The notes: generated by a model not told the origin, from the sequence alone. 64,000 nucleotides of DNA from Streptomyces sp. CB00455 (GCF_001905445.1 NZ_LIVQ01000001.1:1426001-1490000), one strand, 5' to 3'; shown: positions 17,537-26,416, counted from the first letter of the stretch. Numbers and translations: made by a program.

Positions 17537-18570
17537 CAGGCGAATCCGGCGCCGAGGGCGTCGTACGGGTCGCTCACGAAGGTGTGCTCGCCGGTGCGGT
17601 GGGCGCTGCCGCTGATCTCGGTGACCGCGCCGGGCAGGATCCGCCCGGTGAAGACCGTGCCGGTCACCGACTCGTGCAGCAGGTCCTCGCCGGGGCCGAG
17701 CCGCCCGTCCTCGCCGAGCAGCGCGAGGCGCGCGGACGTGCCGGAACCGCAGGGCGAGCGGTCGACCTGCCCGTCGGCGAAGACCGTGACGTTGCGCTGG
17801 TGCGGCCCGGAGGGGGTGTCGGGACGTTCCTCGTGGAGGATCACGCCGTAGACCCCGGAGAGCAGCGGCCCGCCGGGGTGCCAGGTGGCGGGGTGGGCGG
17901 CCAGCGCGGCCCGGACCTCCCGGGCGGCCCGCACCAGGGCGGGCAGCGAGCCGCGGGAGACGTCGAGGCCGAGGTCGCGGGCGGCGAGCGAGGCGTAGCA
18001 GGCTCCGGCGTGCGCGATGTCGACGTCGGCCAGGCCCAGTGAGGTGGCGACGGGCACCTTGCGGGCGCTCACCCGGGCCGGCACGTTGCGGAAGGTGACG
18101 CCGGTGGTGCGGCCGGCGTCCCGGTGCACGGTGGCGGTGACCCGCCCCGACGGCACGTCGATGCGCACCTGCGCGTCCCCCTGGTCCGGGGCGGTGACCC
18201 GGCCGGTGTCCACGGCCCAGACGCCCAGTGCCATGGTGCCGTGGCCGCAGGCGGTGGAGTAGCCGTCCTTGTGCCAGAACAGCACCCCGAAGTGGGCCCC
18301 TTCGTCGTCGGGCGGGACGACGAACCCCCCGTACATGCCGGCGTGCCCGCGCGGCTCCTGCACCAGCAGGCGCCGTACGTCGTCCAGGGCGCCCGGGCGG
18401 GGGGCCGACGCGGATCCGCCCGGTCCGACGGCGGTGGCGCAGCGCTCGGCGACGGTGTCGCCGGGGACGGGCGGGAAGGCGTCGGCGCCGTCGGTGGTGT
18501 CGACGATCCGGAAGGGCTCCCCGGCGGTGTGGTAGTCGGTGGTGCGCACCGGGAAGCGGGGGCCGTTCAC
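17533..18570 (-). CDS. proline racemase superfamily protein, trans-3-hydroxyproline dehydratase-like
   Basis: A 345-residue enzyme. The overall sequence (EPRGHAGMYGGFVVP, HKDGYSTACGHGTMALG) resembles trans-3-hydroxy-L-proline dehydratases including the human L3HYPDH type. Those enzymes normally use a Cys/Thr pair. Here the first catalytic position is Cys108 (ACGHG) and the second is Cys274 (DRSPCGSGT), the pair used by racemases and 4-hydroxyproline 2-epimerases. The function is therefore ambiguous: dehydratase by context, since a reductase follows, or an epimerase by active site. The GTG start overlaps the upstream stop (GTGA), and AGGAGG-like sequence is within the upstream coding end. Confidence 0.85.
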   Translation of the reverse strand: MNGPRFPVRTTDYHTAGEPFRIVDTTDGADAFPPVPGDTVAERCATAVGPGGSASAPRPGALDDVRRLLVQEPRGHAGMYGGFVVPPDDEGAHFGVLFWHKDGYSTACGHGTMALGVWAVDTGRVTAPDQGDAQVRIDVPSGRVTATVHRDAGRTTGVTFRNVPARVSARKVPVATSLGLADVDIAHAGACYASLAARDLGLDVSRGSLPALVRAAREVRAALAAHPATWHPGGPLLSGVYGVILHEERPDTPSGPHQRNVTVFADGQVDRSPCGSGTSARLALLGEDGRLGPGEDLLHESVTGTVFTGRILPGAVTEISGSAHRTGEHTFVSDPYDALGAGFAW

Positions 18571-19571
18571 AGGAGGAAGCCGGCGGGGAAGGGGTCGGCC
18601 GGGTCGAGGAAGTACTGGGCGGTGCCGGTGATCCAGGCCCGTCCGGTGATGGTGGGCACGAGGGCGGGGAGTCCGCCGACGGTGGTCCGTGCGACCAGGC
18701 GGCCGGTGAACTCGGTGCCGATGAAGGACTCGTTGACGAAGTCCGCGCCCAGTTCCAGCAGGCCCCGGGCGTGCAGCTGGGCCATGCGCGCGCTGGTGCC
18801 CGTCCCGCAGGGCGAGCGGTCGAACCAGCCGGGGTGGATGGCCATGGCGTGCCGGGAGCGGTGGGCGTCGGAGCCGGGTGCGGCGAGGTAGACGTGCTTG
18901 ACCCCGGCGATGGAGGGGTTCTCGGGGTGGACGGGCCGGTCGCCGGAGGCGTTGACCGCCGCCATGACGGCGAGTCCGGCGGCCAGCAGGTCGTCCTTGC
19001 GGGCGCGGTCGAAGGGGAGCCCGAGCGCGTCGAGTTCGACGATGGCGTAGAAGTTGCCGCCGTAGGCCAGGTCGTAGGTGATCGTGCCGTAGCCGGGGAC
19101 CTGCGCCTTCAGGTCGAGCCCGACGCAGAAGGAGGGCACGTTGGTGAGGGTGACGGCGGTGGCCGCCCCGTCCTCGACCCGGACGTCGACGCTGACCAGG
19201 CCGGCCGGGGTGTCGAGGCGCACGGTGGTGACCGGTTCGACGACGGGCACCATGCCGGTCTCGACCAGGACGGTGGCGACCCCGATGGTGCCGTGCCCGC
19301 ACATGGGCAGCAGGCCGGACACCTCGATGTACAGGACGCCGAAGTCGGCGTCGGGGCGGGTGGGCGGCTGGAGGATGGCGCCGCTCATCGCGGAGTGCCC
19401 GCGCGGCTCGTACATGAGCAGGGTGCGCAGGTGGTCGGCGTGTTCGATGAAGTGGAGCCGTTTGTCCGCCATGGTGGCGCCGGGGATCACGCCGACTCCC
19501 CCGGTGATCACCCGGGTGGGCATGCCCTCGGTGTGCGAGTCCACCGCGTGGTAGACGTGGCGCGTGCGCAT
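18567..19571 (-). CDS. 4-hydroxyproline 2-epimerase (proline racemase family)
   Basis: A 334-residue enzyme with the classical two-cysteine active site: Cys91 in MCGHGTIG and Cys255 in WFDRSPCGTGTSA. It fits the reaction trans-4-hydroxy-L-proline to cis-4-hydroxy-D-proline, the entry step of the bacterial hydroxyproline route; proline racemase is the alternative. Context decides for the epimerase, since it is flanked by a Pyr4H2C-deaminase-like gene and, on the next operon, a D-amino-acid-oxidase-type dehydrogenase. GGGAG precedes the ATG. It lies 11 bp after the DHDPS-like gene in the same operon. Confidence 0.88.
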   Translation of the reverse strand: MRTRHVYHAVDSHTEGMPTRVITGGVGVIPGATMADKRLHFIEHADHLRTLLMYEPRGHSAMSGAILQPPTRPDADFGVLYIEVSGLLPMCGHGTIGVATVLVETGMVPVVEPVTTVRLDTPAGLVSVDVRVEDGAATAVTLTNVPSFCVGLDLKAQVPGYGTITYDLAYGGNFYAIVELDALGLPFDRARKDDLLAAGLAVMAAVNASGDRPVHPENPSIAGVKHVYLAAPGSDAHRSRHAMAIHPGWFDRSPCGTGTSARMAQLHARGLLELGADFVNESFIGTEFTGRLVARTTVGGLPALVPTITGRAWITGTAQYFLDPADPFPAGFLL

Positions 19572-19582
19572 GGGGTTCTCCC

Positions 19583-20521
19583 TTAGACGAGGCCCTCGGC
19601 GAGGGCCTTCTCGGTGGCTGCGCGGACGGCGGCCTCGGTCTCGCCGGTCAGCGGGAAGCGCGGCGGGCGGGTGGCGCCGCCGGGGCGGCCCGCCAGGTCC
19701 ATGGAGAGCTTGATGGCCTGGACGAACTCGGTCTTGGAGTCCCAGCGCAGCAGGGAGTGCAGGGACTTGTAGAGGGGCAGGGCGGTGGCGAGGTCTCCGG
19801 CGACGGCCGCCCGGTAGAGGGTGGCGCAGGATTGCGGCAGCGCGTTGGGGTAGCCGGCGATCCAGCCGACCGCGCCGGCGAGGGCGAGTTCGAGCAGGAC
19901 GTCGTCGGCGCCGATGAGCAGGTCGAGGCCGGGGGCGAGTTCGGCGATCTCGTAGGCGCGGCGCACGTCGCCGCTGAACTCCTTGACGGCGACGACGGAG
20001 CCGTCGGCGTGCAGCCGGGCGAGCAGGGAGGGGACCAGGTCCACCTTGGTGTCGATGGGGTTGTTGTACGCCACCACGGGCAGTCCGGCGCGGGCGACCT
20101 CGGCGTAGTGGGCGCGTACGGTGCGCTCGTCGGCCCGGAAGGCGTTGGGCGGCAGCAGGAGGACGGAGCCGGCGCCCGCCTCGGCGGCCTGGTCGGCCCA
20201 GCGGCGGGCCTCGGCGCTGCCGTAGGCGGCGACGCCGGGCATGACGCGGGCGCCGTCGCCGGCGGCCTCGACCGCGGTGCGCACGACGCGCGCCCGCTCT
20301 TCGTCGGTGAGGGTCTGGTACTCGCCGAGGGAGCCGTTGGGGACGACCCCGTCGCAACCGGAACCGATCAGCCAGGCCACGTGTTCGGCGTAGGCGTCGT
20401 AGTCGACGGTGAGGTCCTCGCGCAGCGGGAGCGCGGTGGCGACCATGATGCCGTGCCAGGGGCGGCTGCGGGGGGCCGGGTGCTGCGCCGGGTCCGGCGC
20501 GGGGGTGTGCGCGAGGGTCAT
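19583..20521 (-). CDS. DHDPS/NAL family lyase, putative 1-pyrroline-4-hydroxy-2-carboxylate deaminase
   Basis: A 312-residue class I aldolase-fold protein. The Schiff-base lysine is Lys180 in VAVKEFSGD; the conserved Tyr is in PVVAYNNP; the carboxylate loop is GSLGEY instead of the GTTGE of true DapA. Deaminases that convert 1-pyrroline-4-hydroxy-2-carboxylate to 2-oxoglutarate semialdehyde belong to this family. As first gene of an operon with hydroxyproline epimerase and near the dehydrogenase operon, that is the best assignment. AGGAG precedes the ATG, and a GntR-type operator covers the -10 region. The next enzyme, 2-oxoglutarate semialdehyde dehydrogenase, is not in this window. Confidence 0.87.
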   Translation of the reverse strand: MTLAHTPAPDPAQHPAPRSRPWHGIMVATALPLREDLTVDYDAYAEHVAWLIGSGCDGVVPNGSLGEYQTLTDEERARVVRTAVEAAGDGARVMPGVAAYGSAEARRWADQAAEAGAGSVLLLPPNAFRADERTVRAHYAEVARAGLPVVAYNNPIDTKVDLVPSLLARLHADGSVVAVKEFSGDVRRAYEIAELAPGLDLLIGADDVLLELALAGAVGWIAGYPNALPQSCATLYRAAVAGDLATALPLYKSLHSLLRWDSKTEFVQAIKLSMDLAGRPGGATRPPRFPLTGETEAAVRAATEKALAEGLV

Positions 20522-20538
20522 GTGGACTCCTAGAGTGG

Positions 20539-20576
20539 TGTGTGACATTTTACTAGTGGGTGCGAGTCGGCCACAA
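20539..20576 (-). promoter_or_regulatory. hydroxyproline operon promoter with GntR-type operator
   Basis: On the minus strand, TTGTGG (20576-20571), an 18-bp spacer and TAAAAT (20552-20547) form a promoter. The operator motif TGTGTGACATTTTAC (20539-20553, given on the plus strand) overlaps the -10 hexamer, as expected for repression. Confidence 0.7.
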
Positions 20577-20599
20577 GGGCCGGGACGCCCCGATCGGGC

Positions 20600-22336
20600 T
20601 CAGGCCGGGGGAAGTTCGGCGAGATGGCGCAGCGGGACCGGGCAGGACAGCGGCCGCCGGCCGGCTGCGGGCTCCTCACCGGCGAGGGCGGCGACGGCCG
20701 GACCGCACATGCGGCCCTGGCACCAGCCCATGCCGGCGCGGGTGAGCAGTTTGACCGTACGGGCGTCCCGCGCGCCGAGGTCCTCGGCGGCCTCCCGGAT
20801 CCGGGAGGCCGGCACCTCCTCGCAGCGGCAGACGACGGTGTCGTCCCGGAGCCACCCGCTCCAGCCGGGGCCGGGCCGGTGGGCGGCGGCCATCGCCCCG
20901 GCGAAGGCGCGCAGCCGGGAGCGGCGGCGCAGCAGCACGGCGGGTACCGGCCGGCCGGCGATGGCGTGCGCGGCGATCTCCCCCTCGGTGAAGGCGAGTC
21001 CGGCGCCGCCGATGCCGCCGGTCTCCCCGGCGGCCCAGACGCCGGGGACGGTGGTGCGCTGCCCGGCGTCCAGCACCAGGGCGGGCGTGCCGTCGAGGTC
21101 GCGGCCGGTGGCGCAGCCGAGGCCGGTGGCCAGTTCCAGCTGGGGCACGAGCCCGTGGCCGACGGCGAGGGCGTCGCAGGGGATCCGGCGGGCGGTGCCG
21201 GGCAGCGGGCGCCAGTCGCGGTCGAGCCGGGCGACGGTGACGGCCTCGACCCGGTCGGCGCCGTGGGCCTCGGTGACGGCGTGCCGGGTCAGGAGGCGGA
21301 CCCGGTGGCGCAGCAGGGAGCCGCCGTAGACGGCGCCCTCGCCGAGCTTCGCGGGGTTGCGCAGCAGGGCAGGGGCGTTCGGGACGTACGCCGTGTAGGC
21401 CGCGGCCTCCACGACCGCGGGGACGGTGGCTCCGGCGGCGGCGAGGGAACGGACCGCCGCGAGCAGCAGCGGTCCGCTCCCGGCGACGACCACCCGCCGG
21501 CCGGGGAGCACCAGGCCGCCCTTGAGCATGGCCTGGGCTCCCCCGGCCCCGATCACTCCGGGGAGGGTCCAGCCGGGGAAGGGCAGTTGCCGCTCGTGGG
21601 CGCCGGTCGCGATGAGGACGGCGCGGGCCGGGACGCCGGCGGCGCGCTCCCCGGGGCCGTGGCCGGTGACGGCGTGCAGGCGCCAGCCGTCCCCCTCCGG
21701 GAGCACCGACCAGACGTGGTGGGCCGGGAGGTAGCGGATCCGGCCGGCCGCCACGTGGGCCCGCAGGCCGGCCTCGCGGGCGGCGAAGGCGGCCCAGCCG
21801 TGATGGAGGGCCTCGGGCCGGGCGGCGCCGAGGCCGGGCGCGGGGCGGCGGTAGTACTGCCCGCCCGGCTGCTCCCCCGCGTCGAGGAGCGCGACCCGCA
21901 GCCCGTGCCCGGCGGCGACGACGGCGGCGGCCAGCCCGGCGGGCCCGGCGCCGACGACGGCCAGATCCACCACGTCACCGGCGGCCCGCCGGGCCCCTGC
22001 GGGGGGCTCGACGGCGCCAACCGGACCCCCTGCTGCGGGACCGGCGGCATCGGCCGGGACCCCTGGGGCGGACTCGGCGGGGCTGGCCGGGGTGCCCGCG
22101 CCGGGGCCGACGAGAGGGCCCCCGGCCTGCCCGGCCGCCACGCCTGCGGCAGATCCGACGCGTCCGGCGGCCTCAGCCGGAGCCCCTGCGGCGGACTCGG
22201 CGGGGCCGGCCGGGGTGCCCGCGGCAGATCCGACGGGCACGGCGGCGGCGCCCCGGGCCCCTGCGGGGGGCTCGACGACATCGTTCGGGGTGTCGGCCGC
22301 GGTGGGGTCCGCGGGGTCAGACGGTGAGGTCGGCAT
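20600..22336 (-). CDS. FAD/NAD(P)-dependent oxidoreductase, large subunit of hydroxyproline dehydrogenase complex
   Basis: A 578-residue flavoprotein. Residues 1 to about 118 are an Ala/Gly/Pro-rich low-complexity extension not expected in this family. The FAD-binding DLAVVGAGPAGLAAA begins at about 122 and a second dinucleotide fold is at VVVAGSGPLLLAAVR. The C-terminus has a BFD-like [2Fe-2S] ligand set (VVCRCEEV and WCQGRMCGP). It resembles the HcnB/LhpF-type large subunit of multi-subunit D-amino-acid dehydrogenases. Its ATG overlaps the ferredoxin-like gene by 20 bp and has AAGGAG upstream. Its role is to move electrons from D-hydroxyproline oxidation, with its two partners. Confidence 0.88.
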   Translation of the reverse strand: MPTSPSDPADPTAADTPNDVVEPPAGARGAAAVPVGSAAGTPAGPAESAAGAPAEAAGRVGSAAGVAAGQAGGPLVGPGAGTPASPAESAPGVPADAAGPAAGGPVGAVEPPAGARRAAGDVVDLAVVGAGPAGLAAAVVAAGHGLRVALLDAGEQPGGQYYRRPAPGLGAARPEALHHGWAAFAAREAGLRAHVAAGRIRYLPAHHVWSVLPEGDGWRLHAVTGHGPGERAAGVPARAVLIATGAHERQLPFPGWTLPGVIGAGGAQAMLKGGLVLPGRRVVVAGSGPLLLAAVRSLAAAGATVPAVVEAAAYTAYVPNAPALLRNPAKLGEGAVYGGSLLRHRVRLLTRHAVTEAHGADRVEAVTVARLDRDWRPLPGTARRIPCDALAVGHGLVPQLELATGLGCATGRDLDGTPALVLDAGQRTTVPGVWAAGETGGIGGAGLAFTEGEIAAHAIAGRPVPAVLLRRRSRLRAFAGAMAAAHRPGPGWSGWLRDDTVVCRCEEVPASRIREAAEDLGARDARTVKLLTRAGMGWCQGRMCGPAVAALAGEEPAAGRRPLSCPVPLRHLAELPPA

Positions 22337-22628
22337 GGCCGTCTCCTTCCTGCGTGGTGACGGTGTCCCCGGGGCGGGCGGGGATCAGGCAGGCCCGTTG
22401 GTTGGGGCGGCCGTTGACGGTGACCAGGCAGTCGTAGCAGGTGCCGATCCCGCAGAACACGCCGCGCGGGGCGCCGGTGACGCGGGTGGTCCGCCAGGCG
22501 AGGATCCCGGCGGACCAGAGGACGGCGGCGACGGACTGGCCTTCCTGCGCGGACAGTTCACGGCCGTCGAAGGCGACCGTGAACTGCCCGGCCGGACTGC
22601 CGCCGACCAGTGAGCGGGGGCTGCGCAT
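22317..22628 (-). CDS. (2Fe-2S)-binding small subunit of hydroxyproline dehydrogenase complex
   Basis: A 103-residue plant-ferredoxin-like protein. The cluster ligands are in GVFCGIGTCYDCLVTV with a fourth Cys in QRACLIP. It matches the HcnA/LhpE-type small subunit that sits between the two flavoproteins of three-component amino-acid dehydrogenases. The ATG at 22628 is preceded by AGGAGG at good spacing; an in-frame ATG 12 codons earlier lacks one. A 138-bp gap upstream holds short GTCGTGGC repeats. Confidence 0.88.
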   Translation of the reverse strand: MRSPRSLVGGSPAGQFTVAFDGRELSAQEGQSVAAVLWSAGILAWRTTRVTGAPRGVFCGIGTCYDCLVTVNGRPNQRACLIPARPGDTVTTQEGDGHADLTV

Positions 22629-22766
22629 CGGGGGTCCTCCTCGGGGTGGGGCCGGTTCCGGCACCGGACCGGAGGGTCGTGGCGTCGTGGCGTCGTGGCG
22701 TCGCCCTCAGCCGCGTGCCGCCACCACTCCGCGGGCGGGGCGGCCGGCGCCGAGGTTGTGGCGGGG

Positions 22767-23942
22767 TCATGGGCGCGGGCCCTCGCTCCGCACCGCAGCG
22801 GGGCGGTCGAAGCGGGCCGGGACGAAGGGGGACGGGTCCAGCGGCGGCCGGGAGCCCGTCAGGGCGGCGGCGATCAGCAGGCCCGTCGCCGGGGCGAGCC
22901 CGATGCCCGCGCCCTCGTGACCGCAGGCGTGCAGGAGCCCGGGGACGCGAGGGTCCGGGCCGATCGCCGGGAGGTGGTCGGGGAGGTAGGGCCGGAAGCC
23001 GTGGTAGGCGCGGATCACCCGGACATCGGCGAGCACCGGGAAGAGGGCGGCCGCCTGGGCGGCCAGCCGGCGCAGGGCCTCGGCGGACAGGCCGCGGTCG
23101 AAGCCGACGCGCTCCCGGGTGGCGCCGATCAGGACCGGGCCCGACGGGGTGCCCTCCACCACCGCCGAGGACTGCAGGGCCGCCGATCCGCTGGCGACGT
23201 CCGCGATGTAGTCGGCGGCGTAGACCTTGTGCCGCACGACGCGCGGCAGGGGTTCGGTGACCAGGACGAAGCCGCGGCGCGGCAGGACGGGCAGTCGCAC
23301 CCCGGCGAGGTCCGCGACGGATCCGGCCCAGGTTCCCGCCGCGTTGACCACCGCCGGGGCGCTGATCTCGCGCCGGGTGGTGCGGACGCCCCGCACCGCG
23401 CCCGCGGCGTCCCGCAGCACGGCCGTCACCTCCTCGCCGAGGTGCAGCGCGGCGCCCGAGGCTGCCAGCAGCCGGGCTGCCGCCTGGGCGGGATGGACCT
23501 GGGCGTCCTGCGGGTAGTGGAAGCCGCCCGCGAGGCCCGGGGCCAGATGGGGCTCCAGGGCGCGCAGGTCCCGGGCCCCCGCCTCGGCCGCCTCGACTCC
23601 GGCCTTGCGCTGGCCTTCCGCGAAGCTCCGCAACGCCTGGAGCGAAGCCCCGTCCGGGGCGACGACGAGGCCGCCCTTGGCTTCGTACTCGATTTCCTGC
23701 GGGAGGGCGGCGGCCAGCTCGCGCCACAGCCGCGCCGACAGCAGGGCGAGGTCGAGTTCCGGGCCGGCCTCCTTGTCGGAGACGAGCAGGTTGCCCTCGC
23801 CCGCGCCGGTGGTGCCGCCCGCGACGGGGCCGCGGTCGACGACGGCCACGGAGAGGCCGGCGCGGGCGGCGTGGTACGCGCAGGCCGCGCCGACGACGCC
23901 GGCGCCGATGATCACGACGTCCCAGGGATGTCTCTTGAGCAC
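22767..23942 (-). CDS. FAD-dependent D-amino-acid oxidase-type subunit, putative D-hydroxyproline dehydrogenase
   Basis: A 391-residue DAO-family flavoprotein. The N-terminal Rossmann motif is VVIIGAGVVGAACAYHAARAG and the C-terminal FAD segment is ACGHEGAGIGLAPATG. It resembles the catalytic LhpB/HcnC-type subunit that oxidises cis-4-hydroxy-D-proline to 1-pyrroline-4-hydroxy-2-carboxylate. It is first of three genes with the [2Fe-2S] and large FAD subunits. The start is GTG at 23942 with no ribosome binding site; a -10-like TATTAC sits only a few bases upstream, so the mRNA may be leaderless. A GntR-type operator overlaps that promoter. Confidence 0.88.
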   Translation of the reverse strand: MLKRHPWDVVIIGAGVVGAACAYHAARAGLSVAVVDRGPVAGGTTGAGEGNLLVSDKEAGPELDLALLSARLWRELAAALPQEIEYEAKGGLVVAPDGASLQALRSFAEGQRKAGVEAAEAGARDLRALEPHLAPGLAGGFHYPQDAQVHPAQAAARLLAASGAALHLGEEVTAVLRDAAGAVRGVRTTRREISAPAVVNAAGTWAGSVADLAGVRLPVLPRRGFVLVTEPLPRVVRHKVYAADYIADVASGSAALQSSAVVEGTPSGPVLIGATRERVGFDRGLSAEALRRLAAQAAALFPVLADVRVIRAYHGFRPYLPDHLPAIGPDPRVPGLLHACGHEGAGIGLAPATGLLIAAALTGSRPPLDPSPFVPARFDRPAAVRSEGPRP

Positions 23943-23946
23943 GGCA

Positions 23947-23961
23947 GTAATATGTCACATT
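23947..23961 (-). promoter_or_regulatory. GntR-type operator at the hydroxyproline dehydrogenase operon
   Basis: GTAATATGTCACATT, reverse complement AATGTGACATATTAC, is a near-perfect copy of the recurring motif. It includes the putative -10 TATTAC (23952-23947 on the minus strand) and ends 5 bp before the GTG start. Confidence 0.65.
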
Positions 23962-24022
23962 CTTTTAGGGCTGCCCAGACCCGTCCCGCCCCCCTCGGGC
24001 GGCGGGACGGGTCCGGTGGGGA

Positions 24023-26416
24023 TCAGCTGCGGAGCGGGCCCTCACAGGTGTAAGGCGACGTGCCCGCCTTCTTGTTGGTCCAGATCTCCACTGGCCCGAA
24101 GGAGCAGTTCATGTCGGCCAGGTTGTTGGAGGCCGCGCCCGCCCGGTCGAGGATGAAGTAGTCCACCGTCTCGGACATGTCCTTGAAGTTCTGGTCGTCG
24201 CTGCGCCAGTTCTTCAGGTTCGCGCTGATCCGGCCGGTGCAGGTGAAGCGGCGCTTGCCCGCGTCCCCGTTCTCCACGCAGTCCGGTGTGTTGTACGTGG
24301 CCGCGGCGAAGGCCGCCTTCACGGGGCCGAGGGTCGCCTCTCGCAGCCGGTCGTTGGGGGTGAAGGAGGTGTTCGGCACGTAGAGCTGGGCGACCTTGGC
24401 GATCTGCGCGCTCAGGAAGCGGTCGTAGTCGCGCTGGAGGTAGGTGTCCGCACCCGTCCGGTGGCGCCACTCGTCGTACCCCGCCACGTCGTTGGTGCGC
24501 AGGTGGGTGTACATCTCGCGCAGCAGGCTGGGCTTCTCGGTCCACAGGAACTCGAAGAAGGTGCCGGCGTAGCTGTAGAAACGGAAGCCGTCGCCGTCGT
24601 AGGTGGCGTTCAGCAGCTGCTCGACGCTCATGCGCGGGCCGCCGCCGGAGGTGTCGCTGATGATGCTCTGCACCAGGGACTTGCGGACGGCGATGCCGTT
24701 GTCGCGGGTGGACCCGTCGAAGAACTCGGCGGTGCCCTCGTCCATGGCGGTCGTGCGGTCCCCCTCGTACCAGGGGCCTTCGCCGAAGGAGCCGGGGACG
24801 GCGTAGCGGCCGTTGAGGTAGTGCGTGTACTCGTGGCGGAAGAGCTCCTCCAGGGTGAGGGAGGAGTCCTGCGGGACGCGGCGCTGGTAGGTGTAGAAGG
24901 TGGCGCCGTCCTCGATGTAGATGCCGCCGTTGTTGGTGCCGTAGCCGGTCAGGATCGGGTGGTAGTTCTCGTAGTCGGCGCGGGAGGCGTAGAGCACGAT
25001 GTTCAGCGTGGTGTTGGGGTCGCCCGCGAGCGGCTGGTCGGTGCCGAGCACGCGGTGGAACTGCGACTTGACCTGCTTGCTCGCGTAGTAGAGCTGGTCG
25101 ACGGTGGCCTGGTCGAGGGCGGTGCGGACCTTGATGCCGCCGTTGTCGTAGGAGTAGGTGTGGGGGAAGAGCTGCTTCTCGATGTCCTCCTTGCACACCG
25201 CGTACGGCTTGCAGGCCCCGTAGAAGTTCAGCCAGGAGACGAGTTTGGCCCAGGGCTCGCTGCCCAGGCCCGACTTGACCGGGGCCAGGAGTGCGCCGAG
25301 GTCCGCGACGACCTGGTCCCGCAGGCCGGCGACCTGGCCGAAGCGGCCGTATTCGGCCAGGGCGTCGCGGGCCACCCAGGCGTTGCCGGTGCCCGCGAGG
25401 TGGGTGTAGCCGGAGAAGGCCTTGAAGGCCGCGCGGTACGCGGGGTCGGCGGCCACCGCCGCGTGGAAGGCGGCGTCCTGGTTGCCCGGGTAGACGCCCA
25501 GGTAGTTGACGGAGAGGGCGGCCAGGGCGGCGCCCGCCCAGCCGGAGTCCAGGTGGGTGGCCGGGTGGGCCGGGTCCATGGTGGCCAGGACCTTCTTGAT
25601 CAGGCCGAGCTGGTGCTGGCGCAGGCCGGGCGCGCTGGCGGCGTAGAGGGCTTCGCGCAGGCTGTTGGCGTTGGTCCGGGTCACGTCGAAGGACCGGGCG
25701 GCGGCGCCGAAATCGGCGACGGCCTGACGCATGGCGTTCACGGTCGGGGCGTCGGTGACGTCGATCTCGGAGCGGGAGTAGTCGTGGTAGGCGACCGCGT
25801 GCAGGTAGGTGAACATCTCCTCCAGGTGGGAGGAGTTGCGGCCGTCGTGGGCGGCGGCCAGGCCGGATATCCGGCGGGACACGGCCTGGACGTGCGCGTC
25901 GGACATGACGGGCGCGAGGCGGGCGTCCCAGGTCCACAGGAGTCCCCTCAGACACCCGTCGGCGAGGACGGCCGGGTCGGCGAGGAAGTCCGCGAACTGT
26001 TCGGGGGCGAGGCCCGTGATCCCGTCCAGGGTGCAGGGGACGCCCCCGGCGACGCTCCGCGCGACGGGGGCCGCCTGGGCGGCGGCGCTGCGGCTCTTCT
26101 CGGTGCGCTCGGCCGGGGCGGTGGCGGCCGTGGCGGCGCCGGGGACCCTGCCGGAGGCGGCCTGGCCGGTTCCGGGGGCCGGGGCGGGTGCGGGGGTGTT
26201 GTCCGGCGCCGCGGCGAGGCGGTCGACCTCGTCGAAGGGGTTCGGCGCGCCGGGAGCGCCGGCGGAGAAGGTGGCGGGCGCCTGGCCGCCCGGCGCGGTG
26301 GCGACGGAGGCCCCCGGGTCGGCGGCCCGGGCCACGGCCTGGCCCGCGGTGGCGAGGAGGGTGACGGCGACGGCGGCGGAGAGGAGGGACGTACGCACAG
26401 CTCTGTGCTGGAACAC
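24023..26416 (-). CDS. secreted M9 family collagenase
   Basis: A 797-residue zinc metallopeptidase. A Sec signal peptide occupies about residues 1-32 (TSLLSAAVAVTLLATAGQAV, AxA at the end), followed by an Ala/Pro-rich linker to about 120, the M9 activator domain (about 125-400) and the catalytic domain. The zinc site is HEYTH at 528-532 with the third ligand Glu560 in DEGTAEFF, the same arrangement as clostridial ColG. The C-terminal 80 residues carry paired Cys and may bind substrate. It degrades triple-helical collagen outside the cell. I chose the GTG at 26416, preceded by AGGAG. The promoter region is shared with the divergent pepP. Confidence 0.95.
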   Translation of the reverse strand: MFQHRAVRTSLLSAAVAVTLLATAGQAVARAADPGASVATAPGGQAPATFSAGAPGAPNPFDEVDRLAAAPDNTPAPAPAPGTGQAASGRVPGAATAATAPAERTEKSRSAAAQAAPVARSVAGGVPCTLDGITGLAPEQFADFLADPAVLADGCLRGLLWTWDARLAPVMSDAHVQAVSRRISGLAAAHDGRNSSHLEEMFTYLHAVAYHDYSRSEIDVTDAPTVNAMRQAVADFGAAARSFDVTRTNANSLREALYAASAPGLRQHQLGLIKKVLATMDPAHPATHLDSGWAGAALAALSVNYLGVYPGNQDAAFHAAVAADPAYRAAFKAFSGYTHLAGTGNAWVARDALAEYGRFGQVAGLRDQVVADLGALLAPVKSGLGSEPWAKLVSWLNFYGACKPYAVCKEDIEKQLFPHTYSYDNGGIKVRTALDQATVDQLYYASKQVKSQFHRVLGTDQPLAGDPNTTLNIVLYASRADYENYHPILTGYGTNNGGIYIEDGATFYTYQRRVPQDSSLTLEELFRHEYTHYLNGRYAVPGSFGEGPWYEGDRTTAMDEGTAEFFDGSTRDNGIAVRKSLVQSIISDTSGGGPRMSVEQLLNATYDGDGFRFYSYAGTFFEFLWTEKPSLLREMYTHLRTNDVAGYDEWRHRTGADTYLQRDYDRFLSAQIAKVAQLYVPNTSFTPNDRLREATLGPVKAAFAAATYNTPDCVENGDAGKRRFTCTGRISANLKNWRSDDQNFKDMSETVDYFILDRAGAASNNLADMNCSFGPVEIWTNKKAGTSPYTCEGPLRS

